The notes below the pieces were generated by a model. That model saw only the letters and a program-made list of their open reading frames with translations. It was not told the origin of the DNA and searched no databases. 64,000 nucleotides of DNA from Synechococcus sp. Cruz-7E5 (GTDB taxonomy: Bacteria > Cyanobacteriota > Cyanobacteriia > PCC-6307 > Cyanobiaceae): positions 1-64,000 of the forward strand of contig NZ_JAGQCE010000014.1 of assembly GCF_024345995.1 (NCBI RefSeq), written 5' to 3'. This document shows positions 17,736 to 26,324 of the stretch, piece after piece. Positions within the stretch are counted from its first letter, which is position 1. The number at the start of each line of letters is the position of its first letter. The position numbers were made by a program, and so were the translations under genes.

Positions 17736-18527
17736 GTGATCGGTCTGGGCCGCATGGCCCGGGCTCTTCTGGTGCCGCTGCTTGATCAGGGAGTGATCCC
17801 CCGTGATCAGGTTCAGGCCGTGGTCGCCAGCGCAGACTCGGCCCGGCGCCTCCAGGTGGAGCTCGGTGTGGCCGTGGGTCGTGATCCCTCTCTGGCCTGG
17901 GCTGCTCCAGCCGTGCTGCTGGCGGTCAAGCCCCAGCTGCTTGCAGCGGTTGCGGCCGCCGCGCCGCCGCCCCCCGCTGGCGACGACGCTCCGTTGCTGA
18001 TTTCAGTGCTGGCCGGGGTGACCCTGAGACGGCTGGAGCGGTCTTTCCCCGGCTGGCGTTGCGTGCGTGCCGTGCCCAACACTCCCTGCCTGGTGGGCGC
18101 CGGCATCACCGGTCTTGCCTGGGGCGACGACCTGCCAGCCGAGCAGCGCCAGTGGGTGATCGATCTCTTTGCCCACGTCGGGGTTGTCAAGGAGCTGCCC
18201 GAGAGCCAGCTGGATGGTCTGCTGTCCCTGGCCTCCTCAGGACCTGCCATGGCGGCGGTTCTGCTGGAGGCGCTCGCTGATGGTGGCGTGGCCTCGGGCC
18301 TGCCCCGGCCCCTGGCCCAGGAGCTGGCCCTGGGAATGATGGCTGGTTCGGTGAAACTGATACAGGAGCAGGGCCTGCATCCGGCCCAGCTCAAGGACAT
18401 GGTGGCCAGTCCGGCTGGCACCACGATCGCGGCCTTGCGTCAGCTGGAGCAGGCGGGGGTGCGCAGCGCTCTGATCGAGGCGGTGCTGGCAGCGGCGGAG
18501 CGCAGTCGGGCCCTCAACGCCGGCTAG
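17736..18527 (+). CDS. proC: Pyrroline-5-carboxylate reductase
   Basis: The last enzyme of proline biosynthesis, reducing pyrroline-5-carboxylate with NAD(P)H. The Rossmann motif GVIGLGRMARALL lies at the very N-terminus. The family segments LAVKPQLL, LISVLAGVTL, VRAVPNTPCLVGAGITGL and LKDMVASPAGTTIAALRQLE are present. The only canonical in-frame start near the motif is GTG at 17736, which makes Val the first residue of the Rossmann strand. A CTG at 17715, overlapping the sepF stop, would add seven residues and fit the family better. The start is therefore uncertain but the gene is not. About 263 aa. Confidence 0.92.
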   Translation: MIGLGRMARALLVPLLDQGVIPRDQVQAVVASADSARRLQVELGVAVGRDPSLAWAAPAVLLAVKPQLLAAVAAAAPPPPAGDDAPLLISVLAGVTLRRLERSFPGWRCVRAVPNTPCLVGAGITGLAWGDDLPAEQRQWVIDLFAHVGVVKELPESQLDGLLSLASSGPAMAAVLLEALADGGVASGLPRPLAQELALGMMAGSVKLIQEQGLHPAQLKDMVASPAGTTIAALRQLEQAGVRSALIEAVLAAAERSRALNAG

Positions 18528-18547
18528 GCATCCAGCTGGCTACCCAG

Positions 18548-19189
18548 CTAAGTCTTCTGTCCCAGCCGCGGTTCCTCGCCTGCCTGCAGCCGCTGCAGGT
18601 TGCTGCGGTGCCGCCAGACCACAAGCACGGTGGTGAACACCGCCAGGGCCAGGTAGGCCGGCCTGAGGCCGGTACCGGCTCCGGCAAAGGCTCCCAGCAT
18701 CAGCAGGGGCAGGCTCAGGGCTGCCACGACGCTGGAGAGCGAGACGATCCGGCTGATGGTGAGGCAGGCCAGAAAGGTCCCGAAGCAGGCCAGGCCCACG
18801 GCCGGCACCAGGCCCAGCAGCATGCCCAGCCCTGTGGCGACCGCCTTGCCCCCCTTCCAGCCCAGCCACACGGGCCAGATGTGGCCCGCCAGGGCTGCCA
18901 GACCGGCCGCGACCACCCACCAGTCGGTGCCGGGGGTGAACCCGCTGGGCTGCAGCAGGGCCTTGGCCAGCAGCACCGCGGCGGTGCCCTTGAGCACATC
19001 CACCAGGAACACCACCAGGGCGGGTCCCTTGCCCAGCTGCCGCAGTACGTTGGTGGCCCCGGTGGAGCCGGAGCCCAGCTGGCGCAGGTCGATGCCGGCC
19101 AGCCAGCGGCCAGCCAGCCAGCCCGTGGGCAGCGAGCCCAGCAGATAGCCCGCCGCCAGCACCAGCAGGGGCAGGAGAGGCTGGCTCAT
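18548..19189 (-). CDS. plsY: Glycerol-3-phosphate acyltransferase PlsY
   Basis: A membrane enzyme that transfers the acyl group of acyl-phosphate to glycerol-3-phosphate, the first step of phospholipid synthesis. The N-terminal GYLLGSLPTGWLAGR, then LGSGSTGATNVLRQLGKGPAL and GWKGGKAVATGLGMLLGL are the three conserved PlsY motifs. About five membrane segments are visible. The ATG at 19189 (MSQPLLPLLVLAAGYLLG) overlaps the stop of the DUF3086 gene by ATGA, so it is translated as part of a DUF3119-DUF3086-plsY operon. The length is 213 aa. It is convergent with proC. Confidence 0.94.
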   Translation of the reverse strand: MSQPLLPLLVLAAGYLLGSLPTGWLAGRWLAGIDLRQLGSGSTGATNVLRQLGKGPALVVFLVDVLKGTAAVLLAKALLQPSGFTPGTDWWVVAAGLAALAGHIWPVWLGWKGGKAVATGLGMLLGLVPAVGLACFGTFLACLTISRIVSLSSVVAALSLPLLMLGAFAGAGTGLRPAYLALAVFTTVLVVWRHRSNLQRLQAGEEPRLGQKT

Positions 19190-20175
19190 GGCAGGTCCTG
19201 CTCCAGGGCCAGTTCGTTGGCGGTGGCGGCAAAGGCCAGCCAGAGGGGGAACTGAAGCACCGGGATGTCGACCACCTGCTCGGCGGCATCGATCACGATG
19301 AAGGGCAGTTCGCCGCGCTCCTCGAGCCGGTCGGCCCGCTCGATCAGGGCATCGGGCCGCTCGAACAGGACGATGCCGCTGTTGGGGCCGAAGTCTTCCC
19401 GGGCCAGTCCCAGGCAGTCCTGCAGGCCGCGGCGCCACTCTCCCAGCCGCTCGGGCTCTCCGGCCAGCACCAGGGTCTGGAAGCGGTCGCCGTAGAGGTC
19501 CCCCAGGATCGCCACCGCACCGGCGGTGATCAGGGCGTTGCGGTTGCGGCTGCCGGTGCTGGCCTGGGCACCCCGCCCGCCCTGGTTGAGGAACCAGTCG
19601 TCGAGCAGGGCGGCGGCAGCGGGCTCCAGGCTGCGGCGCAGCTTCCAGGGATCGGCATAGAAATCGGGCTGTCCCTGGAAGCGGGCGAGCCGATCGCGGA
19701 TCAGTTCGGCGTCCTGGCTGAACTGGCCCGCCGCCGCCGGAGCGATCTGCTGGACCGCCGCTGCCGGTATGGCCTCAGGGGGAGGATCCAGAGGGGAGGG
19801 CTGCACCTGCAGAGGCTGCACCACCAGGTCCATCAGCTCAGCCTGGCTGGCCAGATCCTGCAGGGCCACCACCAGGTAGTCCTGGAAACCCTTGAGCCGG
19901 CGGGCGATGCCGTCGGTGCGGCCGCTGAGGCTCCCGTCGAGATCGGCGTCCAGTTGCCGCCGCCGCTCCTCCAGGGCCTGGATCTCGCTCAGCAGGGCCG
20001 CCCGGCGCTCGCGCAGATCGAGCAGGGCCAGCTCCAGCAGCTCCCCGTGGGCCGCCGGCTGAGCGGAGGCGATCGGTTCGGCGGCAGCCGAAGCGGCAGC
20101 GGCAGCCGAAGCGGCCGGGTCGGGCTCGGGTAGTGCTTCGTAGCCGGTTTCGGGAATGGGGGTGATGTCGCTCAT
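19186..20175 (-). CDS. DUF3086 family protein
   Basis: A cyanobacteria-restricted family of unknown function (DUF3086), 329 aa. After an Ala/Pro-rich, disordered N-terminus (residues 1-45), a coiled-coil-like segment (LLELALLDLRERRAALLSEI through ERRRQLDADLDG, about 46-85) precedes a region with FQDYLVVALQDLASQAELMDL. A C-terminal alpha/beta domain (FYADPWKLRRSLEPAAA, ILGDLYGDRFQTLVLAG, GIVLFERPDALIERADRLEE) completes the protein. No catalytic motif is recognised. It overlaps both neighbours by 4 nt (DUF3119 upstream, plsY downstream), which suggests a membrane- or envelope-linked context, but this is inference. Confidence 0.84.
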   Translation of the reverse strand: MSDITPIPETGYEALPEPDPAASAAAAASAAAEPIASAQPAAHGELLELALLDLRERRAALLSEIQALEERRRQLDADLDGSLSGRTDGIARRLKGFQDYLVVALQDLASQAELMDLVVQPLQVQPSPLDPPPEAIPAAAVQQIAPAAAGQFSQDAELIRDRLARFQGQPDFYADPWKLRRSLEPAAAALLDDWFLNQGGRGAQASTGSRNRNALITAGAVAILGDLYGDRFQTLVLAGEPERLGEWRRGLQDCLGLAREDFGPNSGIVLFERPDALIERADRLEERGELPFIVIDAAEQVVDIPVLQFPLWLAFAATANELALEQDLP

Positions 20176-20594
20176 GGCAGGCCGCTCAGGTGGAGCTCCA
20201 GCTGCTGGCGCAGGGCATTGGCATCAAAGAGCACGGGCAGCAGGTGGGGACTCCGCCGTTCACGGAAATAGAACAGCACCGGCAGGGGCCCCCAGAACAG
20301 CGTCCAGCCGATCCATTCGCTGTAGGGGAAGCGGCGCAGCAGGGTGGAGCGGCTCCACACCAGCAGGGCATCGCCGCTGAACTGCAGCCGCAGCAGCAGG
20401 GTCTGCAGCAGCAGAACCAACCCGAGCAGTCCGACCACCCCGGCGGCGATCGGGGTCCAGCTCCAGGCGCGCTGGAGGAGCAGCAGCGCCAGGCCCAGGG
20501 CGATCAACCCCAGGGGCACCCAGGGGCGGGGCGCCAGGATGATCCCGTTGGCTGGATCGGGACCGCTTGGAACAGGGCTCGTGGGAGTCGTCAT
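20172..20594 (-). CDS. DUF3119 family membrane protein
   Basis: A protein of 140 aa with two adjacent hydrophobic segments (about residues 27-45 and 50-70) followed by a soluble domain with LQFSGDALLVWSRSTLLRRF, YSEWIGWTLFWG and PVLFYFRERRSPHLLPVLFD, which resembles a PH-like membrane-associated fold as found in this cyanobacterial/plastid family. Its function is unknown. It is the first gene of the operon with DUF3086 and plsY and overlaps DUF3086 by ATGA. About 80 nt separate it from the permease gene transcribed in the same direction upstream. Confidence 0.83.
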   Translation of the reverse strand: MTTPTSPVPSGPDPANGIILAPRPWVPLGLIALGLALLLLQRAWSWTPIAAGVVGLLGLVLLLQTLLLRLQFSGDALLVWSRSTLLRRFPYSEWIGWTLFWGPLPVLFYFRERRSPHLLPVLFDANALRQQLELHLSGLP

Positions 20595-20672
20595 CGCTCC
20601 ATGCTGCAGCGCCTGCCCCCCAGTTGACCAGCGCTTGCTGCTCGGGACCCCGCCGGCAGCCGGCCCGCTGAC

Positions 20673-21422
20673 TCAGCCACCGAAGAGCACCTGGGTGAGG
20701 ACCACATCCACCAGGCTCACCGTCACCAGGATCATCACCACGGCGCCGGTGGTGCTGGTGCCCACCTCCTTGGGGCCGCCGCGGGTGGTGAGGCCCCAGC
20801 CGCAGGCAATCACCGCGATCTGCAGGCCGAACACCACGGCCTTCACCAGCATCGAGGGCAGGTCGGAGGGCTCCATCCAGGTGCGTACGGAATTCCAGAA
20901 CACTGAGGGTGGAATCGAATAGAGGAAGGTGCTGCTCACCTGGCCCGACCAGATCCCCACCACGAAGAACAGCAGGCACTGCACCGGCGCCATCACCACC
21001 AGCGCCAGCACGCGGGGCACCACCAGGTATTCCACCGGATCGGTGCGCAGCATGGTGATCGCATCGATCTGTTCGGTCACTTTCATCGTGCCCAGCTGGG
21101 CGGCGTAGGCCGTGGCCACCTTTCCGGTGAGCAGGGTGGCGGTGAGCAGCGGGGCGATTTCCCGGGCCAGCCCCAGGGCGAGGATGCCGCCGACGGAGAA
21201 ACCGGCACCCTGGCGGGTCAGTTCCGCCGCTACCTGGATGTTGAACACCGTGCCGGCGGCCAGCGCCGTGATGATCACGATCAGGAAGCTGCCGGGACCG
21301 GCTTCCAGCATCTGCTCGAACAGGTCGTTGAGGTTGATGCGGCCCTTGGCCAGAGAGGAGATCGCCTGCCCGCCGATCAGGCAACTGCTGCCGAGCCGCT
21401 GGATGTAGCGGGGAAGCCTCAT
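20673..21422 (-). CDS. MlaE-type lipid ABC transporter permease
   Basis: The permease subunit of a MlaE/YrbE/TGD1 family ABC system that moves phospholipids between membranes. About five hydrophobic helices are seen. The family-defining region is GLAREIAPLLTATLLTGKVA followed by ELGTMKVTEQIDAI-like sequence (here AAQLGTMKVTEQIDAITMLRTDPVEYLVVPR). The length is 249 aa. The ATG at 21422 overlaps the stop of the upstream transporter gene. The ATPase and MCE substrate-binding components are not adjacent and must be elsewhere. Confidence 0.9.
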   Translation of the reverse strand: MRLPRYIQRLGSSCLIGGQAISSLAKGRINLNDLFEQMLEAGPGSFLIVIITALAAGTVFNIQVAAELTRQGAGFSVGGILALGLAREIAPLLTATLLTGKVATAYAAQLGTMKVTEQIDAITMLRTDPVEYLVVPRVLALVVMAPVQCLLFFVVGIWSGQVSSTFLYSIPPSVFWNSVRTWMEPSDLPSMLVKAVVFGLQIAVIACGWGLTTRGGPKEVGTSTTGAVVMILVTVSLVDVVLTQVLFGG

Positions 21423-22909
21423 GGTTGCAGTGCCGGACGCCGTCGCCGCCGCTCCGGCCAGCGCCGCATCACCACCAGCCCCACCACGATCAGCACCACC
21501 GGGATGATGCCCATGCACAGCCGGATCGTCAGCAGGGCCGAGTCGGGCTGGAGCAGGCCCTTGGCAGCCTTGTAGCCGCTGAAGCTGAGGACGTTGCCGA
21601 GCGCGAAGACCGCCACGCCGATGCCCAGTTTCTGGGTGATCACCATCCAGGCGGTGTAGAGGCCGGCGGGTTTGTCGGGATCGGCATCGATGGCATCTGG
21701 CAGCAGGGCCCAGGGGATCAGATAGGCGGTGGCGGCGCCCAGTCCCACCAGCATGATCGTGACCACCAGCAACGAGAGATTCAGCAGGTTTCCGGCTGAA
21801 CCGGTGGGGGAGACGTCCGGGTTGAGCGGCACCAGCACCATCGCCGCCATGCAGCCCACCACCCAGAGCCCCACGCCCCAGCGCAGGGCATGTACCCTGC
21901 CGTGCCAGTAGGCCACCCAGCTCCAGAGCTGCAGGCCCGCCAGGGCGCTGAGCTGGAAGGGAATCAGAATCCAGGTACTCCAGCTCTCGGGGATGCGCAT
22001 CACCACCGTGAGGAAGATCAGCGACACCGGTTGCATCAGTTGCAGTGCGCACCAGAGCAGCAGGTAGAGCCCCAGCACGCGCAGGAAGCGACCGTTGCGG
22101 CTGATCCGCCTCAGCTGCTTGCCGAGCGGTTCGGGATGGCCGCTGGGGCGCTGGCAGTGGCGGGCGAAGGGGGCCAGCCCCCAGGCGCAGACCAGGCTGG
22201 TGATGGCGATCAGCGCGCCGGAGATCAGGCCCATTCGCTCGTACCCCTCGGCGCCGCCGCCCACCAGCAGGGCTCCCAGCACCAGCCCGCTCAGGCCGGC
22301 GATGATCGAGCCGGTGAAGCGCAGGGCATTGAGCTTGGTGCGCAGGGGCGTGTCGGTGGTGAGCTCGCAGGCCAGGGCCGAGTAAGGCAGGTTGACGCAG
22401 GTGTAGAGCCCCATCGCCACCAGCTGGATCAGCACGAAAATGGAGAACTTCTGCCAGTCGCTGCCGGGGGGCACCCACCACATCGCCGCCATGCTCAGCC
22501 CGAGCGGCACGGCACTGAAGGCGATCCAGGGAATGCGCGGCCCCCAGCGGCTCTTGGTGTGGTCGCTGAGGAAGCCGACGATCGGGTCGTTGATGCCGTC
22601 CCAGACCTTGATCACCATCAGCACCAGGCCGGCCATCCAGGCCGGCAGGCCCGCCACACCGGTGTAGAAGACGAACAGGTAGAAGCCGAGCAGGGTGGCG
22701 GCCATGCCGGTGCCGGCGTCACCGAGGCTGTAGGACCAGAGCATGCGACGGCGGGCCCCGCCGCTGAGGCTGGAGGCATCGCTGACCGGTGTGGACTCCT
22801 GGGGGCTCAGCGTGGTCTCGGGAGAGGTCAAGAAGGGCTGTCCCAGGCGCAGGTCATAATGCTGCAGGCAAGCGTCCGCCGCGGTCATTGGGCCGGGATG
22901 GGCGCCCAC
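21419..22909 (-). CDS. MFS transporter, glycoside-pentoside-hexuronide (GPH) type
   Basis: A 12-helix secondary transporter of 496 aa related to the GPH:cation symporter group. The region after about residue 50 begins YSLGDAGTGMAATLLGFYLF, followed by DGINDPIVGFLSDHTKSRWG, which matches the conserved D(x)3DP...G..SD motif of GPH carriers. The first 50 residues are hydrophilic and an internal start is possible (MTAADACLQHYDLR, or the Met at VSDASSLSGGARRRM). Substrates in this group are sugars or sugar-like compounds; the real substrate is unknown. It overlaps the MlaE-like permease gene by 4 nt. Confidence 0.86.
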   Translation of the reverse strand: MGAHPGPMTAADACLQHYDLRLGQPFLTSPETTLSPQESTPVSDASSLSGGARRRMLWSYSLGDAGTGMAATLLGFYLFVFYTGVAGLPAWMAGLVLMVIKVWDGINDPIVGFLSDHTKSRWGPRIPWIAFSAVPLGLSMAAMWWVPPGSDWQKFSIFVLIQLVAMGLYTCVNLPYSALACELTTDTPLRTKLNALRFTGSIIAGLSGLVLGALLVGGGAEGYERMGLISGALIAITSLVCAWGLAPFARHCQRPSGHPEPLGKQLRRISRNGRFLRVLGLYLLLWCALQLMQPVSLIFLTVVMRIPESWSTWILIPFQLSALAGLQLWSWVAYWHGRVHALRWGVGLWVVGCMAAMVLVPLNPDVSPTGSAGNLLNLSLLVVTIMLVGLGAATAYLIPWALLPDAIDADPDKPAGLYTAWMVITQKLGIGVAVFALGNVLSFSGYKAAKGLLQPDSALLTIRLCMGIIPVVLIVVGLVVMRRWPERRRRRPALQP

Positions 22910-22930
22910 CGACGGTACGCTTGTACTGGT

Positions 22931-23001
<71 letters not shown>

Positions 23002-23008
23002 TGTCTCT

Positions 23009-25084
23009 TCAAAGAACCGGCCCCTCGATCAGGTGGGGAGCCACCAGCAGCATGAGGCTGCGGCCCTGCAAAGCTGCCGTCTCGGCGCTCCAGGGCTGGG
23101 GCGACAGCAGCAGATCATCGCCATCGACCTGGCCGGTGTCGACCAGCCGCAGCCAGCCGGCGCTGGGTCCCGGAAGCTTGAAAGCCATCGGCTGGTAGTA
23201 GGCGTTCATGCCGCACCAGAGCAGGGGGCCGTGGCGCAGGTCGTGCAGGCTCCAGGCCAGGCTGTGGGACCAGCTGCCCCAGTCGGGTTGGAGCAGCTCC
23301 AACCCGTGCCACTCGCGCCAGATCAGATCCCGCTCGCCCGGCCGGGAGGGGGGGGTGTCTGCATGGGGGCTCTCAGGATTGAGCAGGCCTTCGAGGCGGC
23401 GGCGCAGGCGCACCAGCCGGCTCACGAACTGATGAAGGGCCTGGTCGTCTTCGTCGGGGCGCCAGTGCATCCAGCCCAGGGGATTGTTCTGGCACCAGGT
23501 GTTGTTGTTGCCCCCCTGACTGCGGCGCACTTCATCGCCCATCAGCAGCATCGGCACCCCGGGCGCCAGCAGCAGGGTGCCCAGCAGGTTGCGGATCTGG
23601 CGGTTGCGCAGCTCGCTGATCTGCGGATCGCTGCAGGGCCCCTCCACCCCGTGGTTCCAGCTGTTGTTGTGGTTGTCGCCGTCGCGGTTGTCCTCGCCGT
23701 TGGCCAGGTTGTGCTTGACGTCGTAGCTGACCAGATCGGCGAGGGTGAAGCCGTCATGGGCGGTGATGAAGGTGATGCTGCGGCCTGCCTTTGCCGGCTT
23801 GCCGCCATAGAGATCGGAACTCCCTGACAGCCGCTGGGCCATCGACCAGCAGCAGCTGTCGTCCCCTTTCCAGAAGCGGCGCACGTCGTCGCGGAAGCGG
23901 CCGTTCCAGGTGCCCATGCGGCGCGCCGGAAAATCATGGAGCCGGTAGAGACCGCCGCAATCCCAGGGTTCGCTCACCAGCTTGAGGTCGCTCAGCTCAG
24001 GGTCGGCCTCGATCTCCTCGAACAGCGGCGGCTGGTCGAGTGGGGCCAGCTCCTCGCCACGGCTGAGGGCAATGCCGAGATCGAAGCGGAAGCCGTCGAT
24101 GCCCAGCTCCAGGGCCCAGCAGCGCATCGACTCCAGCAGCAACCTCCTCACAAGGGGACGGTTGGCGGCGATGGTGTTGCCGCAGCCGGTGACATCCATG
24201 TAGTCACCACGGATGTTCTGGTGGTAATAGAGGTGGTCGGCCAGGCCGCGCCAGCTCAGGGTCGGCCCGTCCTGGTTGCCTTCGCTGGTGTGGTTGTAGA
24301 CCACATCGAGCAGCACCTCCATTCCGGCCTGGTGGCAGGCGGTGACCAGCTGACGCATCTGCTGGCGCCCCGCCAGCGGGTCGTCGCCCACCAGATAGCC
24401 CTGGTGGGGTGCCATCCAGCTCAGGGGGCTGTAGCCCCAGTAGTTCTGTCGCCCGTGGGGTGCGTCCTGGGGATCGAAGGCCATCACCGGCAGCAGCTCC
24501 AGTGCGGTGACCCCCAGGCTGCGCAGATAGGGCAGTGAGTCGATCACGCCCAGCAGGCTGCCCTGGCGCTCGGTGGCCACGGGGCTGCCCTGGCCCCGGC
24601 TGAGCCCGCCCACGTGCAGCTCGTAGATCACCGTTGTCTGCCAGCTGTGGCGGGGCCTCGGCGCGGCCACGAAATCGAAGCGATCCCGCTCCGTGACCAC
24701 TCCCTTCAGGCAGCTGGCCGTGTTTGGGATGGCGCCGATGGCGTCACCGCGGCGGTAGACATCCCAGCCGCTGATCGCCCTGGCACAGGGGTCGAGCAGC
24801 ACTTTGGAGGGGTTGAATCCGTGCCCCCCGGGCATCAATGGCCCATAAACCCGGTAGCCGTAGCAGGTGCCCTCGCCGATGCCCTCCACTTCCACATGCC
24901 AGTGGTCGCCGGAGCGATGGCGCAGATCCAGCGGAATGATCCGAAAGGGTTCAGGCGAGCTGCCGCGGGCGAACAGCAGCAGCTCGACCCTGGTGGCCGT
25001 TGGGGCCACCAGGGAGAAATTCACCCCCCGGGCGGTGATCGCTGCCCCGAGGGGCCAGGGATGTCCGAGCTGGATCGAAGACAA
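23009..25084 (-). CDS. glgX: Glycogen debranching enzyme / isoamylase (GlgX type)
   Basis: A GH13 isoamylase-type enzyme hydrolysing alpha-1,6 branches of glycogen. An N-terminal CBM48 (GHPWPLGAAITARGVNFSLV) precedes the (beta/alpha)8 barrel. The barrel shows LLDVVYNHTSEGN (region I), GFRFDLGIALSR with the nucleophile Asp (region II), LVSEPWDCGG with the acid Glu (region III), and FITAHDGFTLADLVSYD with the transition-state Asp (region IV). The length is 691 aa, normal for GlgX/TreX. It matters for mobilising stored carbon at night, which would supply pyruvate for the fermentative genes further along. It is divergent from the MBL-like gene. Confidence 0.95.
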   Translation of the reverse strand: MSSIQLGHPWPLGAAITARGVNFSLVAPTATRVELLLFARGSSPEPFRIIPLDLRHRSGDHWHVEVEGIGEGTCYGYRVYGPLMPGGHGFNPSKVLLDPCARAISGWDVYRRGDAIGAIPNTASCLKGVVTERDRFDFVAAPRPRHSWQTTVIYELHVGGLSRGQGSPVATERQGSLLGVIDSLPYLRSLGVTALELLPVMAFDPQDAPHGRQNYWGYSPLSWMAPHQGYLVGDDPLAGRQQMRQLVTACHQAGMEVLLDVVYNHTSEGNQDGPTLSWRGLADHLYYHQNIRGDYMDVTGCGNTIAANRPLVRRLLLESMRCWALELGIDGFRFDLGIALSRGEELAPLDQPPLFEEIEADPELSDLKLVSEPWDCGGLYRLHDFPARRMGTWNGRFRDDVRRFWKGDDSCCWSMAQRLSGSSDLYGGKPAKAGRSITFITAHDGFTLADLVSYDVKHNLANGEDNRDGDNHNNSWNHGVEGPCSDPQISELRNRQIRNLLGTLLLAPGVPMLLMGDEVRRSQGGNNNTWCQNNPLGWMHWRPDEDDQALHQFVSRLVRLRRRLEGLLNPESPHADTPPSRPGERDLIWREWHGLELLQPDWGSWSHSLAWSLHDLRHGPLLWCGMNAYYQPMAFKLPGPSAGWLRLVDTGQVDGDDLLLSPQPWSAETAALQGRSLMLLVAPHLIEGPVL

Positions 25085-25147
25085 GGACTCGGGTCACCCG
25101 TCGCTACAAGTTAGTGCTGTGCGGGCCGTTGGCCCTCGGGAGGCTCG

Positions 25148-25843
25148 ATGCCGTTGGAGGATAGTGGCGAGACGACCATGGAGGCTGGGCGACCGCCCAC
25201 GCCCGTGCTCCCCGGACTGTGGGTGTTCGCCCCCAACCGCGACAGCAGGGGGGGGACCTCCTGGCTGCTGGCGCCCCGGGGTCAGGCGCCGCTGCTGATC
25301 GATGTGCCGGCCTACACCGCCGCGAATCTTGCTTTTCTGCAGGAGGCCGGTGGCGGCACGATCCTGCTGACCAGCCGGGAGGGCCATGGGCGTTGCCGCC
25401 GCTGGCAGGAGGCGCTGGGCTGGCCGGTGCGGGTGCAGGAGCAGGAGGCCTACCTCCTGCCCGGCGTGAAGGGGCTGGCCCCCTTCGGCGATGAGCTTGA
25501 TCTGGGTGGGGGCCTGCGGGCGCTCTGGACACCGGGGCCCACTCCAGGGGCCTGTGTGGTCCATGCCGCCGGGGAACACGACGTGCTCTTCTGCGGGCGC
25601 TTGCTGGTGCCGACCGCGCGGGGGGAGGCCCGTCCGCTGCGCACGGCCCGCACTTTTCACTGGGACCGGCAGAGGCGCAGCCTCGAAGCTCTGCACCGCT
25701 GGCTGCCGCCCGGTTCTCCCCGCTGGATCGCCAGCGGAGCGGGTCTTGGGGCACTGCAGGGGGAGAAGCTGATCGACGGCGGCCGCGGCCTGCTCGATGA
25801 CCTGATTGATGGCCTGCAGGATGGCCTGCTCGATCCTCCCTGA
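25148..25843 (+). CDS. MBL-fold-like protein with degenerate metal site
   Basis: A protein of 231 aa that follows the metallo-beta-lactamase fold: a strand-rich start (LPGLWVFAPNRDSRGGTSWLL, APLLIDVPAYTAANLAFLQE), then ILLTSREGHGRCRRWQEALG where the HXHXDH metal motif should lie, then GGLRALWTPGPTPGACVVHA resembling the hydrolase segment with TPGHTPG, and DVLFCGRLLVP where a metal Asp normally occurs. Most metal ligands are missing, so it is probably not a standard hydrolase. It is divergent from glgX by 63 nt. ATG at 25148 is used; a second ATG at 25178 is possible. The role is unknown. Confidence 0.75.
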   Translation: MPLEDSGETTMEAGRPPTPVLPGLWVFAPNRDSRGGTSWLLAPRGQAPLLIDVPAYTAANLAFLQEAGGGTILLTSREGHGRCRRWQEALGWPVRVQEQEAYLLPGVKGLAPFGDELDLGGGLRALWTPGPTPGACVVHAAGEHDVLFCGRLLVPTARGEARPLRTARTFHWDRQRRSLEALHRWLPPGSPRWIASGAGLGALQGEKLIDGGRGLLDDLIDGLQDGLLDPP

Positions 25844-26045
25844 GGCTTCGGTGGGCGGTCCATGGAGTCCGGATCGGGCGGGGTCGGGACCGATTCGGCT
25901 CCAAACCATTGTTCAGCAGGGGTTTTTGGTTGCCCGAACCGCCCTTCCCCCATACGATTGGCGCGCTGTACCGTTCCGGCGCCGGCGAGAGGGTGTTTTT
26001 CCGCTCCGTCCAGCTCCCGCATTCTCCTGAAGGTTTTCGCCTCCG

Positions 26046-26321
26046 ATGAACAAAGCTGATCTCGTCAACCTCGTTGCGGTTCGCACCGAATTGACCAAGA
26101 CCGAAGTGTCCAAGGTCGTCGACGCCGCGATCGAGACAATCGTGGATTCCGTTGTGGAGGGCAAGAAGGTCTCGATCCTGGGCTTCGGCTCCTTCGAGCC
26201 CCGCGAGCGCTCCGCCCGTCAGGGCCTCAATCCCAAGACCGGCGAAAAAATCAAGATCCCTGCCAAGCGGGTGCCGGCCTTCACTGCCGGTAAGCAGTTC
26301 AAGGACAAGGTCCAGAGCTGA
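26046..26321 (+). CDS. hup: HU family nucleoid protein
   Basis: A small histone-like DNA-bending protein, 91 aa. MNKADLVNLVAVRTELTKTE forms the first helices; GKKVSILGFGSFEPRERSAR and RQGLNPKTGEKIKIPAKRVPAF are the DNA-arm region, and GKQFKDKVQS is the C-terminus. A plausible Shine-Dalgarno (GAAGG) lies at about 15 nt before the ATG. The downstream gene gluQ begins in the same reading frame after this gene's TGA at 26319-26321, which is unusual and is discussed among the findings. The 200 nt upstream hold its promoter; I recognise no specific operator. Confidence 0.96.
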   Translation: MNKADLVNLVAVRTELTKTEVSKVVDAAIETIVDSVVEGKKVSILGFGSFEPRERSARQGLNPKTGEKIKIPAKRVPAFTAGKQFKDKVQS

Positions 26322-26324
26322 GCC

